In this document: positions 8,280 to 17,136 of the stretch, one piece after another
How positions within the stretch are numbered: the stretch's first letter is position 1
How the letters are laid out: each line of letters begins with the position of its first letter
NCBI RefSeq assembly: GCF_017254915.1
Contig: NZ_JAFKCT010000015.1
Location: 1 to 54,476 of the forward strand
Direction: 5' to 3'
Origin: Algoriphagus oliviformis
GTDB taxonomy: Bacteria > Bacteroidota > Bacteroidia > Cytophagales > Cyclobacteriaceae
Length of the DNA: 54,476 nucleotides
Notes under the pieces: model-generated
The model's database searches: none
What the model saw: only the letters and a program-made list of their open reading frames with translations
What the model was told of the DNA's origin: nothing
Program-made: the position numbers and the translations under genes

Positions 8280-9584
8280 AGTTTGGGTTGTGATTTTTTG
8301 AAATTTGATTTTTGGGTTGGATATGTTTTGAAATGGAATTTTTTGAAATAAAACCTGGATCAGAAGGGATCCCAAACCAATGGGAAACAGGCAGGAACCC
8401 AGGAAAAGATATAAATGATAGTCTTCCATGAATCCGAGTTTTAACCAGATGAGTGTCCCCTGACCAAAGAGCAGAAGCTCAGAAATAACGAATCCTCCCA
8501 GCAGCAGAGCCCATCCTGATCGGGAAATGACTGTGTCTTCTATCCAATTCTTCTGCACCGCCAAACCTGAAATTCCCATGGTCAATACTCCCAAAAGGAC
8601 CAGATGCAAGAAGCCGATCACGTACATCCGGATAGTGTAAGAAATGACTGCAATGGATGGGAAAACAAGAATCGCCTGAAGTGCTGCTTTCAAAAGCAGC
8701 GAGACAAAAGCGGAGATCAATAGAATCCTGACAATTGGTAGCAAATCCACCTTCCAAAATCCTCTGAACAAGGCTAGGATTAAAAAGGAATACGCCACCA
8801 ACTGGATGAGTACAGCCAATCCGTTGATCTGAAAAGCAAGGGGACTGGGTTCGGCCCAAGTCACTGCCAAAGCGTAGGTCAGAATCACAGAGCCAGCCAG
8901 AATAATCTCCTGATACTTGGGCCAGTGAAACTGATAACCGGATCTTTCAAAATGAAGGAAAATCAAACCCAGGGCTCCCAATACAAACCAGCCGTTCAAC
9001 TGAAAATGGAGAAACCATTGGATGCTCATAAAGGAGAGCTCGTGCATTTTCCCCAATTGGGCATTGATCGGACCCAAGGCCCAAAGTCCCAAGGTGGAAA
9101 TCACCAAGAATCCCAATGCCAGTCGAAGGAGACGGATGCCGGTGGTGCTTTTTTCTGAATTCAACAGAATAAGTAGCCGGTAGACAAATCCATAAGAGAT
9201 CAGCACATGCAAGGTCGCAAAGGAAATACTGACAGCCCCGTATCCCTGAACAGGAAAGGATGCCAGCATTCCCAAAGCAGAAACCACAGCACCGATAAAC
9301 AGCCAGCCAAACTTCCGGATTTCATTTTCGGCTTTGGCAAGGCTAAAAACCATCCCGCCAGTGAGGATCAGAAATCCCCATCCCAACATGGCGATATGGG
9401 AATGAGTGTGCAGGATGTTCCGATATTCCAAAACAGGGATCTCCCAGATATGAAAAGACCTCATCAAAAGCCCAAAAACTGAAGCAATAAAAAAGAACCC
9501 GAATGCCCAATTCAACCAAATCCACCTGAATTTCAGCGGATCCGAAGGAAGGAAAGGATTCAATTTAGTGCTTTGGGCTTTCAT
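7782..9584 (-). CDS. Membrane protein fused to a lipoprotein-type cytochrome c
   Basis: One 600-residue frame holds two proteins. Residues 1-430 have about 12 hydrophobic segments with a His-rich motif (NILHTHSHIAMLGWG, about 57-70) and later WFLHFQLNGW and GFLHLVLLG. This resembles a haem-copper oxidase subunit I or NnrS-type fold but lacks the paired CuB histidines. Residues 436-600 begin with a textbook lipoprotein signal (MKKSLLWSAGILGILLTAC), then a linker rich in Ser/Thr/Ala and one haem c site (CTACH, about 512-516) with a candidate Met ligand in TRMPNQNL. The cytochrome probably delivers electrons to NosZ, the next gene. The join looks like a lost stop codon between two genes. The start at 9584 is 3 bases after the RIC stop. 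Confidence 0.8.
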   Translation of the reverse strand: MKAQSTKLNPFLPSDPLKFRWIWLNWAFGFFFIASVFGLLMRSFHIWEIPVLEYRNILHTHSHIAMLGWGFLILTGGMVFSLAKAENEIRKFGWLFIGAVVSALGMLASFPVQGYGAVSISFATLHVLISYGFVYRLLILLNSEKSTTGIRLLRLALGFLVISTLGLWALGPINAQLGKMHELSFMSIQWFLHFQLNGWFVLGALGLIFLHFERSGYQFHWPKYQEIILAGSVILTYALAVTWAEPSPLAFQINGLAVLIQLVAYSFLILALFRGFWKVDLLPIVRILLISAFVSLLLKAALQAILVFPSIAVISYTIRMYVIGFLHLVLLGVLTMGISGLAVQKNWIEDTVISRSGWALLLGGFVISELLLFGQGTLIWLKLGFMEDYHLYLFLGSCLFPIGLGSLLIQVLFQKIPFQNISNPKIKFQKITTQTMKKSLLWSAGILGILLTACGGGTEQSATSTETSSAPATEAAAPDPKGIGEIKSVDLGTGIDASLADAGKAIVDMKCTACHQLNDKRLVGPGFQGVTNRRRPEWIMNMITNVDVMLEQDPTAQKLLEECLTRMPNQNLSQADARGILEFMRRNDEEKAGERDAAVK

Positions 9585-9587
9585 GGA

Positions 9588-10313
9588 TCAAGAGTTCAAT
9601 TGGGCAAAAACTTGTTGGGCCACTGGAAACAAAATATTGTTTTCCAAATGGATGTGGGTATGAAGGTCATTTTCAAACTCCTGCAGCATCGCAAAGGCTA
9701 CCCGGTAAGTTTGGCAGGCATCCGATGGCGGATTGTAGGTATTACTCAAAGCCGAAATCTTCCGAAACCGCTCCCCTTCGGTATCATGCTCTTCCTCCAT
9801 CATGGCAATTGGATTGTCGATATGGCCAAAATGTGGGGCAGAAAGTGGGAAATCGTTCTTCAAGGCATCCTCCATGGCCTTGATATAAGGAAAAAGTACA
9901 AACTCCTCTTTTTTCATATGGACAGTCAGTGCATCAGCTGTTTCGAAAAACAGGGTTTTGATTTCTTCCAATTCTGGATGCCGATCCCCGTGAACACGGT
10001 TGATTTTGTCCAGATAAAACTTGAGCGCGGGAATGGTGTCTTCCACATACTTATGATGAACCGTGACGATATGATCCACCAATTCCTTCATCCCCATTCC
10101 CAGGTAATTTGTAGAATCTGCTGTCTGAAAAATCGGCAGCAACTCCTGAATTACCTTCTCTGTATCCAAGCCGCGCGTTTCGCAGGCCTCTGAAAGTTTC
10201 ACTCCCCCTTTGCAACAAAAGTCAATTCCGAATTCGGTGAAGACCTTGGCTGTGCGGAAATTGTCCGCTACAATTTTTCCTACTTTTTTTTCAGCTAGTT
10301 GATTCATAGTCAA
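9588..10313 (-). CDS. RIC protein (ScdA/YtfE/DnrN), iron-sulfur repair, di-iron
   Basis: The protein has 241 residues: an N-terminal DUF542 domain (about 8-65, FGIDFCCKGG with the conserved Cys pair) and a hemerythrin-like domain (about 80-235). The His/Glu ligands are visible in HHKYVEDT, HMKKEEFVLFPY, MMEEEHDTEGE and HTHIHLENNILFP. RIC proteins repair or protect Fe-S clusters damaged by NO. It is the first gene of the nos operon after the Rrf2 regulator, preceded by a candidate operator at 10322-10341. A second paralogue lies at 34226. Confidence 0.93.
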   Translation of the reverse strand: MTMNQLAEKKVGKIVADNFRTAKVFTEFGIDFCCKGGVKLSEACETRGLDTEKVIQELLPIFQTADSTNYLGMGMKELVDHIVTVHHKYVEDTIPALKFYLDKINRVHGDRHPELEEIKTLFFETADALTVHMKKEEFVLFPYIKAMEDALKNDFPLSAPHFGHIDNPIAMMEEEHDTEGERFRKISALSNTYNPPSDACQTYRVAFAMLQEFENDLHTHIHLENNILFPVAQQVFAQLNS

Positions 10314-10321
10314 TGTAATTA

Positions 10322-10341
10322 AAAAGAGTTTTTTATCCTCT
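10322..10341 (-). promoter_or_regulatory. Candidate Rrf2-type operator before RIC/nos operon
   Basis: On the minus strand this reads AGAGGATAAAAAACTCTTTT, matching the operator at 34120 (AAAGGATAAATTTGTCTTTT) in the GGATAA and TCTTTT arms. It lies in the 45 bases between the Rrf2 stop and the RIC start, so it could control the nos operon independently of the regulator gene. Confidence 0.55.
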
Positions 10342-10358
10342 ATTGGTTTAATTTTTTT

Positions 10359-10790
10359 TTAGTACTTCAAATACGAAACTCCCTGCCTGATACCATTAGC
10401 CATATCCGCAAGTGTAGTCGTCATCATCATCCCAGTAAGATGATCCCTGATAGCTTTAAACTTATGATGGACAGCACAGGGCCGCTTTTCCGAACATTCC
10501 TGTAATCCCAATGCGCAACCGGTAAACACCGAATCACCGTCAATGACCTGGACCACCCGATGGAGCGGGACTTTTTTCCCGGATTCGGAAATTTGAAATC
10601 CTCCGTTTGGTCCCTTGATTGAAATCAAAAGATTTTCCCTGACCAAGGTTTGGAGAATTTTAGCGGTAAATGCTTCCGGAGAATTGATGGCAATTGCGAT
10701 CTCCTTCAAACCGACACGCTCCTCTCCTTCTGGCAGGGTTGCCAGAAAAATCATGGAGTTGATCGCGTATTTACAGGCTTTGGAAAACAT
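10359..10790 (-). CDS. Rrf2-family regulator, probable Fe-S / NO sensor (paralogue 1)
   Basis: The 143-residue protein has the Rrf2 winged-helix (about 1-75, GLKEIAIAINSPEAFTAKIL, then KGPNGGFQI in the wing). A three-cysteine motif C-X6-C-X5-C (CALGLQECSEKRPC, about 97-110) follows, comparable to the Fe-S ligands of NsrR and IscR. Such proteins repress target genes until the cluster reacts with NO or is lost. It is divergent from nothing and is transcribed toward RIC and nos, from a promoter whose -33 element lies inside a palindrome (10811-10851), which suggests autoregulation. Family call firm; NO sensing inferred from cysteines and context. Confidence 0.9.
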   Translation of the reverse strand: MFSKACKYAINSMIFLATLPEGEERVGLKEIAIAINSPEAFTAKILQTLVRENLLISIKGPNGGFQISESGKKVPLHRVVQVIDGDSVFTGCALGLQECSEKRPCAVHHKFKAIRDHLTGMMMTTTLADMANGIRQGVSYLKY

Positions 10791-10810
10791 CTTTTGACTG
10801 ATTTCTGCAT

Positions 10811-10851
10811 CAAATGTAGAAGAAGAAAAATAAAAGACAAAATTATCCTTT
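10811..10851 (-). promoter_or_regulatory. Promoter with overlapping operator for Rrf2 gene
   Basis: The minus-strand operator AAAGGATAATTTTGTCTTTT occupies 10832-10851. The TTTG inside it (10838-10841) is followed by exactly 19 bases and then TACATTTG (10811-10818), a perfect Bacteroidota promoter. Binding would mask the -33 element. The same design occurs at 20562, 34120 and 38896. Confidence 0.75.
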
Positions 10852-10862
10852 AATATTTTTTC

Positions 10863-10892
10863 AAAAAACCCTGAGCCAAAATTGACTCAGGG
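10863..10892 (-). terminator. Rho-independent terminator of the RND operon
   Basis: On the minus strand CCCTGAG and CTCAGGG pair around a ten-base loop and are followed by six T. It lies 27 bases after the stop codon of the RND pump gene and just upstream of the Rrf2 promoter. Confidence 0.85.
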
Positions 10893-10918
10893 CATTTGAA
10901 GTTTCCTATCGGGAAAAA

Positions 10919-13900
10919 TTAAGCCGAAGTGGGAATTTTCACCATTTTCAAAACATTCACCTTTATTTTCTCTACAGTTTCATAAACTACCGGGACGAGA
11001 TAAACTGTCAGAATCAAGGATGAAAGCAAGCCTCCGATAATAACCCAAGCCAATCCATTTTTCCACTCACTTGCAGTGCCACCCGCCAAAGCAATAGGCA
11101 ACATCCCGATCACCATCGAAAGAGTAGTCATCAGGATGGGGCGCATCCGACCTTTTCCTGCTTCGAGGAGTGCCTCCCTTGTTCCCATTCCTTTTTCTTT
11201 CAGCTGATTGGCAAAGTCCACGATCAAAATCGCATTTTTCGCCACCAAACCCATCAGCATAATCAAGCCCAAAAGCGCAAACAAACTCAGGTTGTTCATC
11301 GATAGATTGAGTGCCAAAAAGGCTCCAATCACTGCGACAGGAATTGAAAAGAGTACCACAAAAGGATAGACAAAGCTGTCATAAAGGGCCACCATGATTA
11401 AGTAGATCAACAGGAAAGAAATCAGTAACACCCGACCCAAAGCTCCAAAGCTGTCATTTTGCCGCTTGATATCTGATCCCCAAACCATGCTGACTCCTTC
11501 AGGAAGCGGATTGTCTTTCAGATAAGCTACAACCTCATCGGCCACGGTACCGGAAGGTCTTCCCAAAGCATCCGCCGTCAAAGTTACCGCAGGCTGTCGG
11601 TCTTTTCGCTCTAGCATTGAAGGGGAATTAGCCTGGACTACCTCTGCAACTTGGGAAAGAACGATCGGCATTCCCTTGGGATTGACGAGTTGAAAGTTTT
11701 TGACATCCTCATAGGATTGGCGGTTGAAATTATCCAGCTGAATCCTCACAGGATATTCGGTTCCGACCTCGGTCAAAGTCGCATCTTCATTCCCCGCAAA
11801 GGCATTTCGAAGAGTCAAACCCAAAACAGCATTGGATAGCCCCAACCGCTGTAATTTGTCCGAATCGGGAATCACCTGATACTCGGGACTGCCCTCTTCC
11901 ACAGATAATTTGATGTAATCTGCCCCGGGGATTTTTTCAAGGACCAACGCCAAGCTTTTCGCAACTTTCATCACCTGAGCTTGATCAGGCCCACTCAGTG
12001 TCATCTCAATCGGAGCCGAACGGGGAATCAAACCCAAAGCTGACATGGAAAAACTGATACTGGGAAAAGTCCGCTTCAGTTCTTCCCGTACCTCTTTCAT
12101 GTATTTTTCGGTAGAAAGCCCACCTATTTCCTCTTTGTCCAGCAGCTGCACAGTAAGTTCGGACTTGTAAGGCAAGCCCACTCCCAAACTCCCGATTCCG
12201 GTTGTAGGTCCAGCCACATTACTGAAAATCGTGGATACCTCCGGCTGCTGCAAAAAAAACTGCTCGACCTGAAGTGTACGGAGGTTATTTTCTTTCACAC
12301 TCGTGGACTTGTCGTATTCCAAATACAGGCGAAACTTGCCCTGGTCTCCTGTGGCGATGAGTTCCTTGCCGATGATTCCCTGCTTCATGATCGCAGCGGT
12401 CATCACAAAAAGCAAAATCAGAATCCCGGTAAAGGCCAACTTATGATTCAACACCCAAGTCAATTGTCGACCATACCAGCCGATAAAGCGATCCAACTGA
12501 TGCTCAAATCCAATCAAAAACCGATTAAAGGAATTAGTCGGCTTTAAATCCTCAGCTTTCCCGATTCGAGAAGCCATCCAAGGAGTAAGTGTAAAGCCCA
12601 CCAGCAAACTTGTCAAGGTGGAAGTGATCACCACCACAGAAAACTGCTTCAGCATGTCGGCCACAAAAACCTGTAGAAAAAGAATGGGCAGGAAGACCAC
12701 CACATCCACTAGCGTAATGGAAAGAGCTGAAAAGCCGATTTCCATACGCCCATCCATGGCAGCGGACTTTTTGTCCTTTCCTCTGTCGAGATGGCGTTGG
12801 ATATTTTCCAAAACCACTGTGGCATCATCCACCAAAATCCCGATAATCAAGGACATGGCCAGCAAAGTCATCAGATTCAGTGTATAACCCAAAAGCCACA
12901 TCACCGCGAAGGCCGTCACAAGTGATGTGGGAATAGCCACCAAGACGATAAGAGAGTTTCTGAAACTTCGCAAAAAGAGCAGCATCACCAAAGCCACCAA
13001 AATCACCGCCAAGATCAAGTCAAAGACCACAGAATTTACCGCTGCGATAGTATTGTCGGTACTGTCGTCGGCTATGATAAAGGAGACTCCTTCAGCTCCA
13101 TATTGGGCCTCGATTTGAGAAAGTTTTTGCCGGACAGCCTTCGAAACTTCCACCGCATTGGCATCGCCCTGCTTTTTGAGCATAAGCCCGATTCCCTCTT
13201 TTCCGTTGAAACGGCTGACAGAAGTGATTTCCCTCGTACCGTCCTTGACCACCGCCAAATCCCGCACATAAATCGGCGCACCGGGAATCGGCATTGCCAC
13301 TTGGACATTTTCGATTTCTGATAAGTCATTGAACTTCCCGCTCAGGCGGACTGCATTTTGAATTTGATCGGTTTGCACATTTCCGGCAGGAACATCCAAG
13401 CCCGCCCGGTTGATAGCATCTACCACTTGCTGAAGCGGAATCTGGTAATAGCGCAATTTCTCAGGATCGACCTTCACCTGGATTTCCCGTTGCTCTCCAC
13501 CCAAAACGGTAATCTCGGCTACACCTTTCAGCTGCTGTATCTGAGGGATAAACTCATCCACCATTTTCTGGTAAAATTCCTTAGACTCAAGATTGCTTGT
13601 CGAGGTAATAGACATGATCGGCAGATCATTTGGTGAAACCTTCGTCATCACAGGCGAAAGCACATCCTCAGGCAAGTCCTTGAAAATATTGTCGATGTAT
13701 CGCTGCGCATCCTGCATCGCCTGATCGAGATCGACTCCATAATTCATGTTTGCGATCACTACTGAGGCATTGGGCATGGACTTGGTAATGAGATAATCAA
13801 CCCCTTCCAGATTGGATAGAGCATCCTCGATTTTCTCAGAAACGGAAGACTGCACCTCATCTGGCGAAGCGCCGGGATAGCCCGTCTTGATCACCAACAC

Positions 13901-14029
13901 CGGCTGATTGAAATCAGGCATCAGCTCGTAGGACAGATTGGTGAAGCCGATATATCCCAAGAGGATAAACAAGCTGAACAATACGATGATCAGCGAAGGC
14001 CTATGGATGGAAATGGAGGTAATGTTCAT
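10919..14029 (-). CDS. RND efflux transporter, AcrB/HAE1-like inner-membrane subunit
   Basis: This is a full-length 1036-residue RND pump with 12 membrane segments in two halves and large periplasmic loops. The proton-relay acidic pair is present in GILVDDATVVLENIQRH (about 400-415), and the second-half Lys in LVAKNAILIVDFANQ (about 935-950). It exports small molecules by proton antiport with the adaptor and TolC-like genes next to it. It overlaps the adaptor gene by 4 bases. The substrate cannot be read from the sequence. Its place between nos and nor genes may be incidental or linked to detoxification. Confidence 0.93.
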   Translation of the reverse strand: MNITSISIHRPSLIIVLFSLFILLGYIGFTNLSYELMPDFNQPVLVIKTGYPGASPDEVQSSVSEKIEDALSNLEGVDYLITKSMPNASVVIANMNYGVDLDQAMQDAQRYIDNIFKDLPEDVLSPVMTKVSPNDLPIMSITSTSNLESKEFYQKMVDEFIPQIQQLKGVAEITVLGGEQREIQVKVDPEKLRYYQIPLQQVVDAINRAGLDVPAGNVQTDQIQNAVRLSGKFNDLSEIENVQVAMPIPGAPIYVRDLAVVKDGTREITSVSRFNGKEGIGLMLKKQGDANAVEVSKAVRQKLSQIEAQYGAEGVSFIIADDSTDNTIAAVNSVVFDLILAVILVALVMLLFLRSFRNSLIVLVAIPTSLVTAFAVMWLLGYTLNLMTLLAMSLIIGILVDDATVVLENIQRHLDRGKDKKSAAMDGRMEIGFSALSITLVDVVVFLPILFLQVFVADMLKQFSVVVITSTLTSLLVGFTLTPWMASRIGKAEDLKPTNSFNRFLIGFEHQLDRFIGWYGRQLTWVLNHKLAFTGILILLFVMTAAIMKQGIIGKELIATGDQGKFRLYLEYDKSTSVKENNLRTLQVEQFFLQQPEVSTIFSNVAGPTTGIGSLGVGLPYKSELTVQLLDKEEIGGLSTEKYMKEVREELKRTFPSISFSMSALGLIPRSAPIEMTLSGPDQAQVMKVAKSLALVLEKIPGADYIKLSVEEGSPEYQVIPDSDKLQRLGLSNAVLGLTLRNAFAGNEDATLTEVGTEYPVRIQLDNFNRQSYEDVKNFQLVNPKGMPIVLSQVAEVVQANSPSMLERKDRQPAVTLTADALGRPSGTVADEVVAYLKDNPLPEGVSMVWGSDIKRQNDSFGALGRVLLISFLLIYLIMVALYDSFVYPFVVLFSIPVAVIGAFLALNLSMNNLSLFALLGLIMLMGLVAKNAILIVDFANQLKEKGMGTREALLEAGKGRMRPILMTTLSMVIGMLPIALAGGTASEWKNGLAWVIIGGLLSSLILTVYLVPVVYETVEKIKVNVLKMVKIPTSA

Positions 14030-15087
14030 CGCTCAGAGGAAAAATTGGGTTCCACATTCGCACCTTCAAATACATTGACCAAACCACCGGTGATGACCAC
14101 ATCGCCTGACTTGACTCCGCTTTTCAAAATGAGCTGATCACCCACTCGCTGAGCAATTTCCACAGTTTGGAGCTTGGCTTTTCCATCCTGAATCACATAG
14201 ACTTGAGGATTCAACTCAGAACCTACCAATGCGGAAGCAGGCAAAATCATACCTTTGGAATTCGCCTCGGCTTTGATCGAAACCTCACCAAACATTCCCG
14301 CCTTGACTGAAAGGTCAGCCGTATTTTCAAAAGTCAACTCTACCGGAAAGGAATTCCCGATCGATCCCCGGCTTCCGACCAAGGTTACTTTCGCAGGGAA
14401 TTCACCAGAAAGAGATGCGATTTTCACAGCCTGAGAACTGCCGGATTGAAAATAGTCCAAGTCATTTTCAGGAACCTGTATCGTCAATTTTATCTGGCTG
14501 AGTTCTGTCACTTGAATCAGGGGTTTTCCCGGAGCGGCAAAATCTCCCATCTCGGTCAATTTTGCGGTGACAATTCCTGAAAATGGGGCCCGGATAGAAG
14601 ACTTGTCAATTTGTTCTTTCAGCGTAGCGATTTGCACCTCCAAAGCTGCCAAGGCAAGCTCAGTCTTTTCCAGCTGAACCCCCTGAATGGCTTCATTTTC
14701 TACCAAAATCCTATACCGCTTCAGGTCTGCTTCCAAACCTCCTTTCTGCACTTCGGCTGACTTCAGTTGAAGCTGAAGCAAGGCCACATCCTGCTGCACA
14801 AGGAGCTGATTGGCACCGACTCGCTGTCCAACTTCCACGGCTACCCGAATGACTTTTCCTTGGACCTCCGCACTGATTTTACTTTCGCGAATGGGCTCGA
14901 TCACACCGGAAAAGCTGCGCTCATTGCCCAACTCCCCTTCTGAGACTTTCACTGCGAAAACGGGAACCGATTGCGTTTTGTCATAGACATAAACCCGCTC
15001 TTGGGCTGTTTTCTTATTGGAAACCAGCTTTATAGCCACCATTGCGACCAAAGCCAGAGGGATGATATAGATGAGAATCTTTTTCAT
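14026..15087 (-). CDS. RND efflux periplasmic adaptor (membrane fusion protein)
   Basis: The 353-residue product has an N-terminal membrane anchor (MKKILIYIIPLALVAMVAIKL). It is followed by the split biotinyl-lipoyl domain (SAEVQGKVIRVAVEVGQRV and SSIRAPFSGIVTAKL), an alpha-hairpin between them (about 115-170), and beta-barrel and membrane-proximal domains. It bridges the RND pump and the outer-membrane channel. The 4-base overlap with the pump gene and 6-base gap from the TolC gene show one operon. Confidence 0.92.
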   Translation of the reverse strand: MKKILIYIIPLALVAMVAIKLVSNKKTAQERVYVYDKTQSVPVFAVKVSEGELGNERSFSGVIEPIRESKISAEVQGKVIRVAVEVGQRVGANQLLVQQDVALLQLQLKSAEVQKGGLEADLKRYRILVENEAIQGVQLEKTELALAALEVQIATLKEQIDKSSIRAPFSGIVTAKLTEMGDFAAPGKPLIQVTELSQIKLTIQVPENDLDYFQSGSSQAVKIASLSGEFPAKVTLVGSRGSIGNSFPVELTFENTADLSVKAGMFGEVSIKAEANSKGMILPASALVGSELNPQVYVIQDGKAKLQTVEIAQRVGDQLILKSGVKSGDVVITGGLVNVFEGANVEPNFSSER

Positions 15088-15093
15088 TTTTGA

Positions 15094-16410
15094 TCAATTG
15101 AGAAGGGTGGCAGATGATTTTTTAAGTTCGAGCGTAGCCTTGAGGTATTCGACCATCGCGTCGAGATAGGATTGTTGGGCAGTCCGCAGAGATTGGTCAG
15201 CAAGCAGGATATCGGTCAGCGTAGCCAATCCCTCCTGTTGCAAAAGGATGGATTTGGCATAAATCGACTCTGCCAGCACAATCTGGGCCTTGGTGGTCTC
15301 GATTTGCTTTTTGGCAGTAGCCTGCTGACGCAAAGCGGACTGATACTGAACCTGAGTTTGATCCGCTACAAAAGATTTTTGAAGTTTTGCATTTTCCAGT
15401 TCCAGCTCCTTTTGATGGATTTTTTTGGAAGTGACTGTCCCGTTGAAAATCGGAAAACTCACTTGTGCTCCGATAAAACTCTGGGGGTAAAAATCCAGAA
15501 AAGACTCCGGCGCACCATTGTAACCAAAGCCGGTAGTTCCATAATTGGCAACCAAATTCACACTGGGAATTCTGGAGTTTTTGATGGCTTTCAGTTCCTG
15601 ACCAAGCACTTTTTCCCGGATCTCCTGAATCCTAAAATCGGAAGTCAAGCCTGCATCAGGCGCTTCTGATTCCTCCATGTGGACTTCAGCGACCACATCC
15701 ATTTTTTGGTCGAGGGGTAAGCCGATAGTCAATTTGAGTTGCTGAAGAATAATCAAGTACTGACTCTGGAGCTGAAAAATCTGGGATTCCAACTGCTGAT
15801 TTTGAAGGATTACCTTATCCAGATCAGTGCGGCTAGCCATTTTTTGTTCATAAAGAAGCCGAACAGTCCGCTCCAGTTTCACTCCATTCACTTGGTTGGC
15901 TTGGAGAAAAGCCAGCTTGTTTTTCACAATCTGCGCATTGTAATAGAGATTGGAAACTTCCAGATGAATCTGCTCTTCGGTTCTGACTCGCTGCCATTCG
16001 TTGAGCTCCTGATTGGATTCCGAAAGCTGAATCCCGGCCATGACTTGAGGGTCATAGATGGGCATTCGCAGATTCAGATTTCCCATAATCGTATGAGGCA
16101 CCCCAAACTGCAACGCTCTATACACTCCCTCCGGACCCCCAAAAGCTGCCTGTGGAAGCATTTGATAGGGCAACTGAGTGGAATATCTGTAGTCTCCGGA
16201 AGCCATCACTTTGGGCAACAACTGACTGCGGGACTCCTGATTTCTATATTCAGCAGCCGATACCTGATTTTGTGCCATTTGCAAGGCTCTGTTATGCTGC
16301 ATGGCTGTATCCAGACTTTGCTTCAGGGTCCATTCCTGTGCCTGTATCCCCCAACTCAGAAAGAGAAGGAATACAGCAAGGAAAATTTGTTTGTGAGTAC
16401 TTACTAACAT
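15094..16410 (-). CDS. TolC-family outer membrane efflux protein
   Basis: The 438-residue protein has a signal peptide ending GIQAQEW, then two TolC repeats (about 25-220 and 240-435) rich in long amphipathic helices. It forms the outer-membrane exit duct. A palindrome resembling the TetR operator (16393-16408) overlaps its first five codons, so the initial residues (MLVST) are written by regulatory DNA. A later start is not excluded, but the next in-frame ATG lies beyond the signal peptide. Confidence 0.9.
   Translation of the reverse strand: MLVSTHKQIFLAVFLLFLSWGIQAQEWTLKQSLDTAMQHNRALQMAQNQVSAAEYRNQESRSQLLPKVMASGDYRYSTQLPYQMLPQAAFGGPEGVYRALQFGVPHTIMGNLNLRMPIYDPQVMAGIQLSESNQELNEWQRVRTEEQIHLEVSNLYYNAQIVKNKLAFLQANQVNGVKLERTVRLLYEQKMASRTDLDKVILQNQQLESQIFQLQSQYLIILQQLKLTIGLPLDQKMDVVAEVHMEESEAPDAGLTSDFRIQEIREKVLGQELKAIKNSRIPSVNLVANYGTTGFGYNGAPESFLDFYPQSFIGAQVSFPIFNGTVTSKKIHQKELELENAKLQKSFVADQTQVQYQSALRQQATAKKQIETTKAQIVLAESIYAKSILLQQEGLATLTDILLADQSLRTAQQSYLDAMVEYLKATLELKKSSATLLN
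16393..16408. promoter_or_regulatory. Second TetR-type operator over the tolC-like start
   Basis: GTGAGTACTTACTAAC closely matches the site upstream of tetR at 17011-17031 (both carry TACTTACTAAC or TATTTACTAAC). It lies at the tetR-tolC junction and would let the regulator act on the pump genes separately from its own gene. Confidence 0.55.
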
Positions 16411-16426
16411 TTTGGAGAAAATTTTT

Positions 16427-17002
16427 TTAATCCTTTATCACAGTTAAAATCGATTGGATCAATTGAGCTCCCGCAGTATTGAGGTCAAAATTGAATCCGG
16501 ACACTCTCCATTTGAACATCTGAAGGCGAAATGCCCCCAGTACCAAGTGCACCAAATGCTCGGCAGAAACATCCTTCTTAAACAAACCTTTCGCTTGACC
16601 TTCAGCAATCAAAGGCCTCAAAAACCCTGCTTTCGTCTGCATCAAAGCCAAAATGGCCTGATTGATTTGGTCACTTTCTTCCCAAAGTCCATCAGAAAAC
16701 ACAGCGACTACAAAGTGAGGGTGCTGCGTAAAAAAGGCAAACTGACTGGCAAATACTGCCTGAAAACGATCCTCCACAGGTAGACTTTGATCCAAGGATG
16801 AAAGCCTGGAAGCCATATTTTCTCGGAGATATTCCAGCAAAGCCAAGATAATCGCCTCCTTGCTCGGAAAATGCCGATAAATCGCGGCCTCAGAAAATCC
16901 CATCTCAAAAGCCAACTTTTTGGTGGTCAAGCCTCCGATGCCCGATTCAGTCAGGATTCTGCCTGCCGCATCGATGATTTCTTTTTGTCTTTCGGAGATC
17001 AT
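16427..17002 (-). CDS. TetR-family transcriptional regulator of the RND operon
   Basis: The 191-residue product has an N-terminal helix-turn-helix (about 5-50, LTTKKLAFEMGFSEAAIYRHF, a textbook TetR recognition helix) and a divergent helical ligand domain. It is the first gene of the tetR-tolC-adaptor-pump operon, 16 bases before the tolC-like gene, and palindromes lie both upstream of it and at the tolC start. It probably represses the operon until a pump substrate binds. Confidence 0.9.
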   Translation of the reverse strand: MISERQKEIIDAAGRILTESGIGGLTTKKLAFEMGFSEAAIYRHFPSKEAIILALLEYLRENMASRLSSLDQSLPVEDRFQAVFASQFAFFTQHPHFVVAVFSDGLWEESDQINQAILALMQTKAGFLRPLIAEGQAKGLFKKDVSAEHLVHLVLGAFRLQMFKWRVSGFNFDLNTAGAQLIQSILTVIKD

Positions 17003-17010
17003 TTTTTATT

Positions 17011-17031
17011 GTTAGTTAGTATTTACTAACA
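17011..17031. promoter_or_regulatory. TetR-type operator upstream of tetR
   Basis: GTTAGTTAGTATTTACTAAC is an imperfect palindrome (GTTAGTAAATACT on the opposite strand) located 8 bases upstream of the tetR start codon. It is shared with the site at 16393-16408. Confidence 0.65.
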
Positions 17032-17111
17032 AAGAAAGCACATGATTTTTAGAAATACAAGAGCTCATTTATTTTTCTTAGGTTTTGAATTGAAAAATGA
17101 ATTGATTTTAT

Positions 17112-17131
17112 TTCGGACAAAATACTCTTAA
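17112..17131 (+). promoter_or_regulatory. Candidate Rrf2-type operator before regulator 2
   Basis: TTCGGACAAAATACTCTTAA lies 5 bases before the ATG at 17137. Its right arm is identical (AAAATACTCTTAA) to that of the site upstream of the NO reductase gene at 17592-17611, and its left arm resembles the CGGA arms at 20562 and 21079. It would block translation or early transcription of the regulator gene. Confidence 0.6.
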
Positions 17132-17136
17132 TACGA

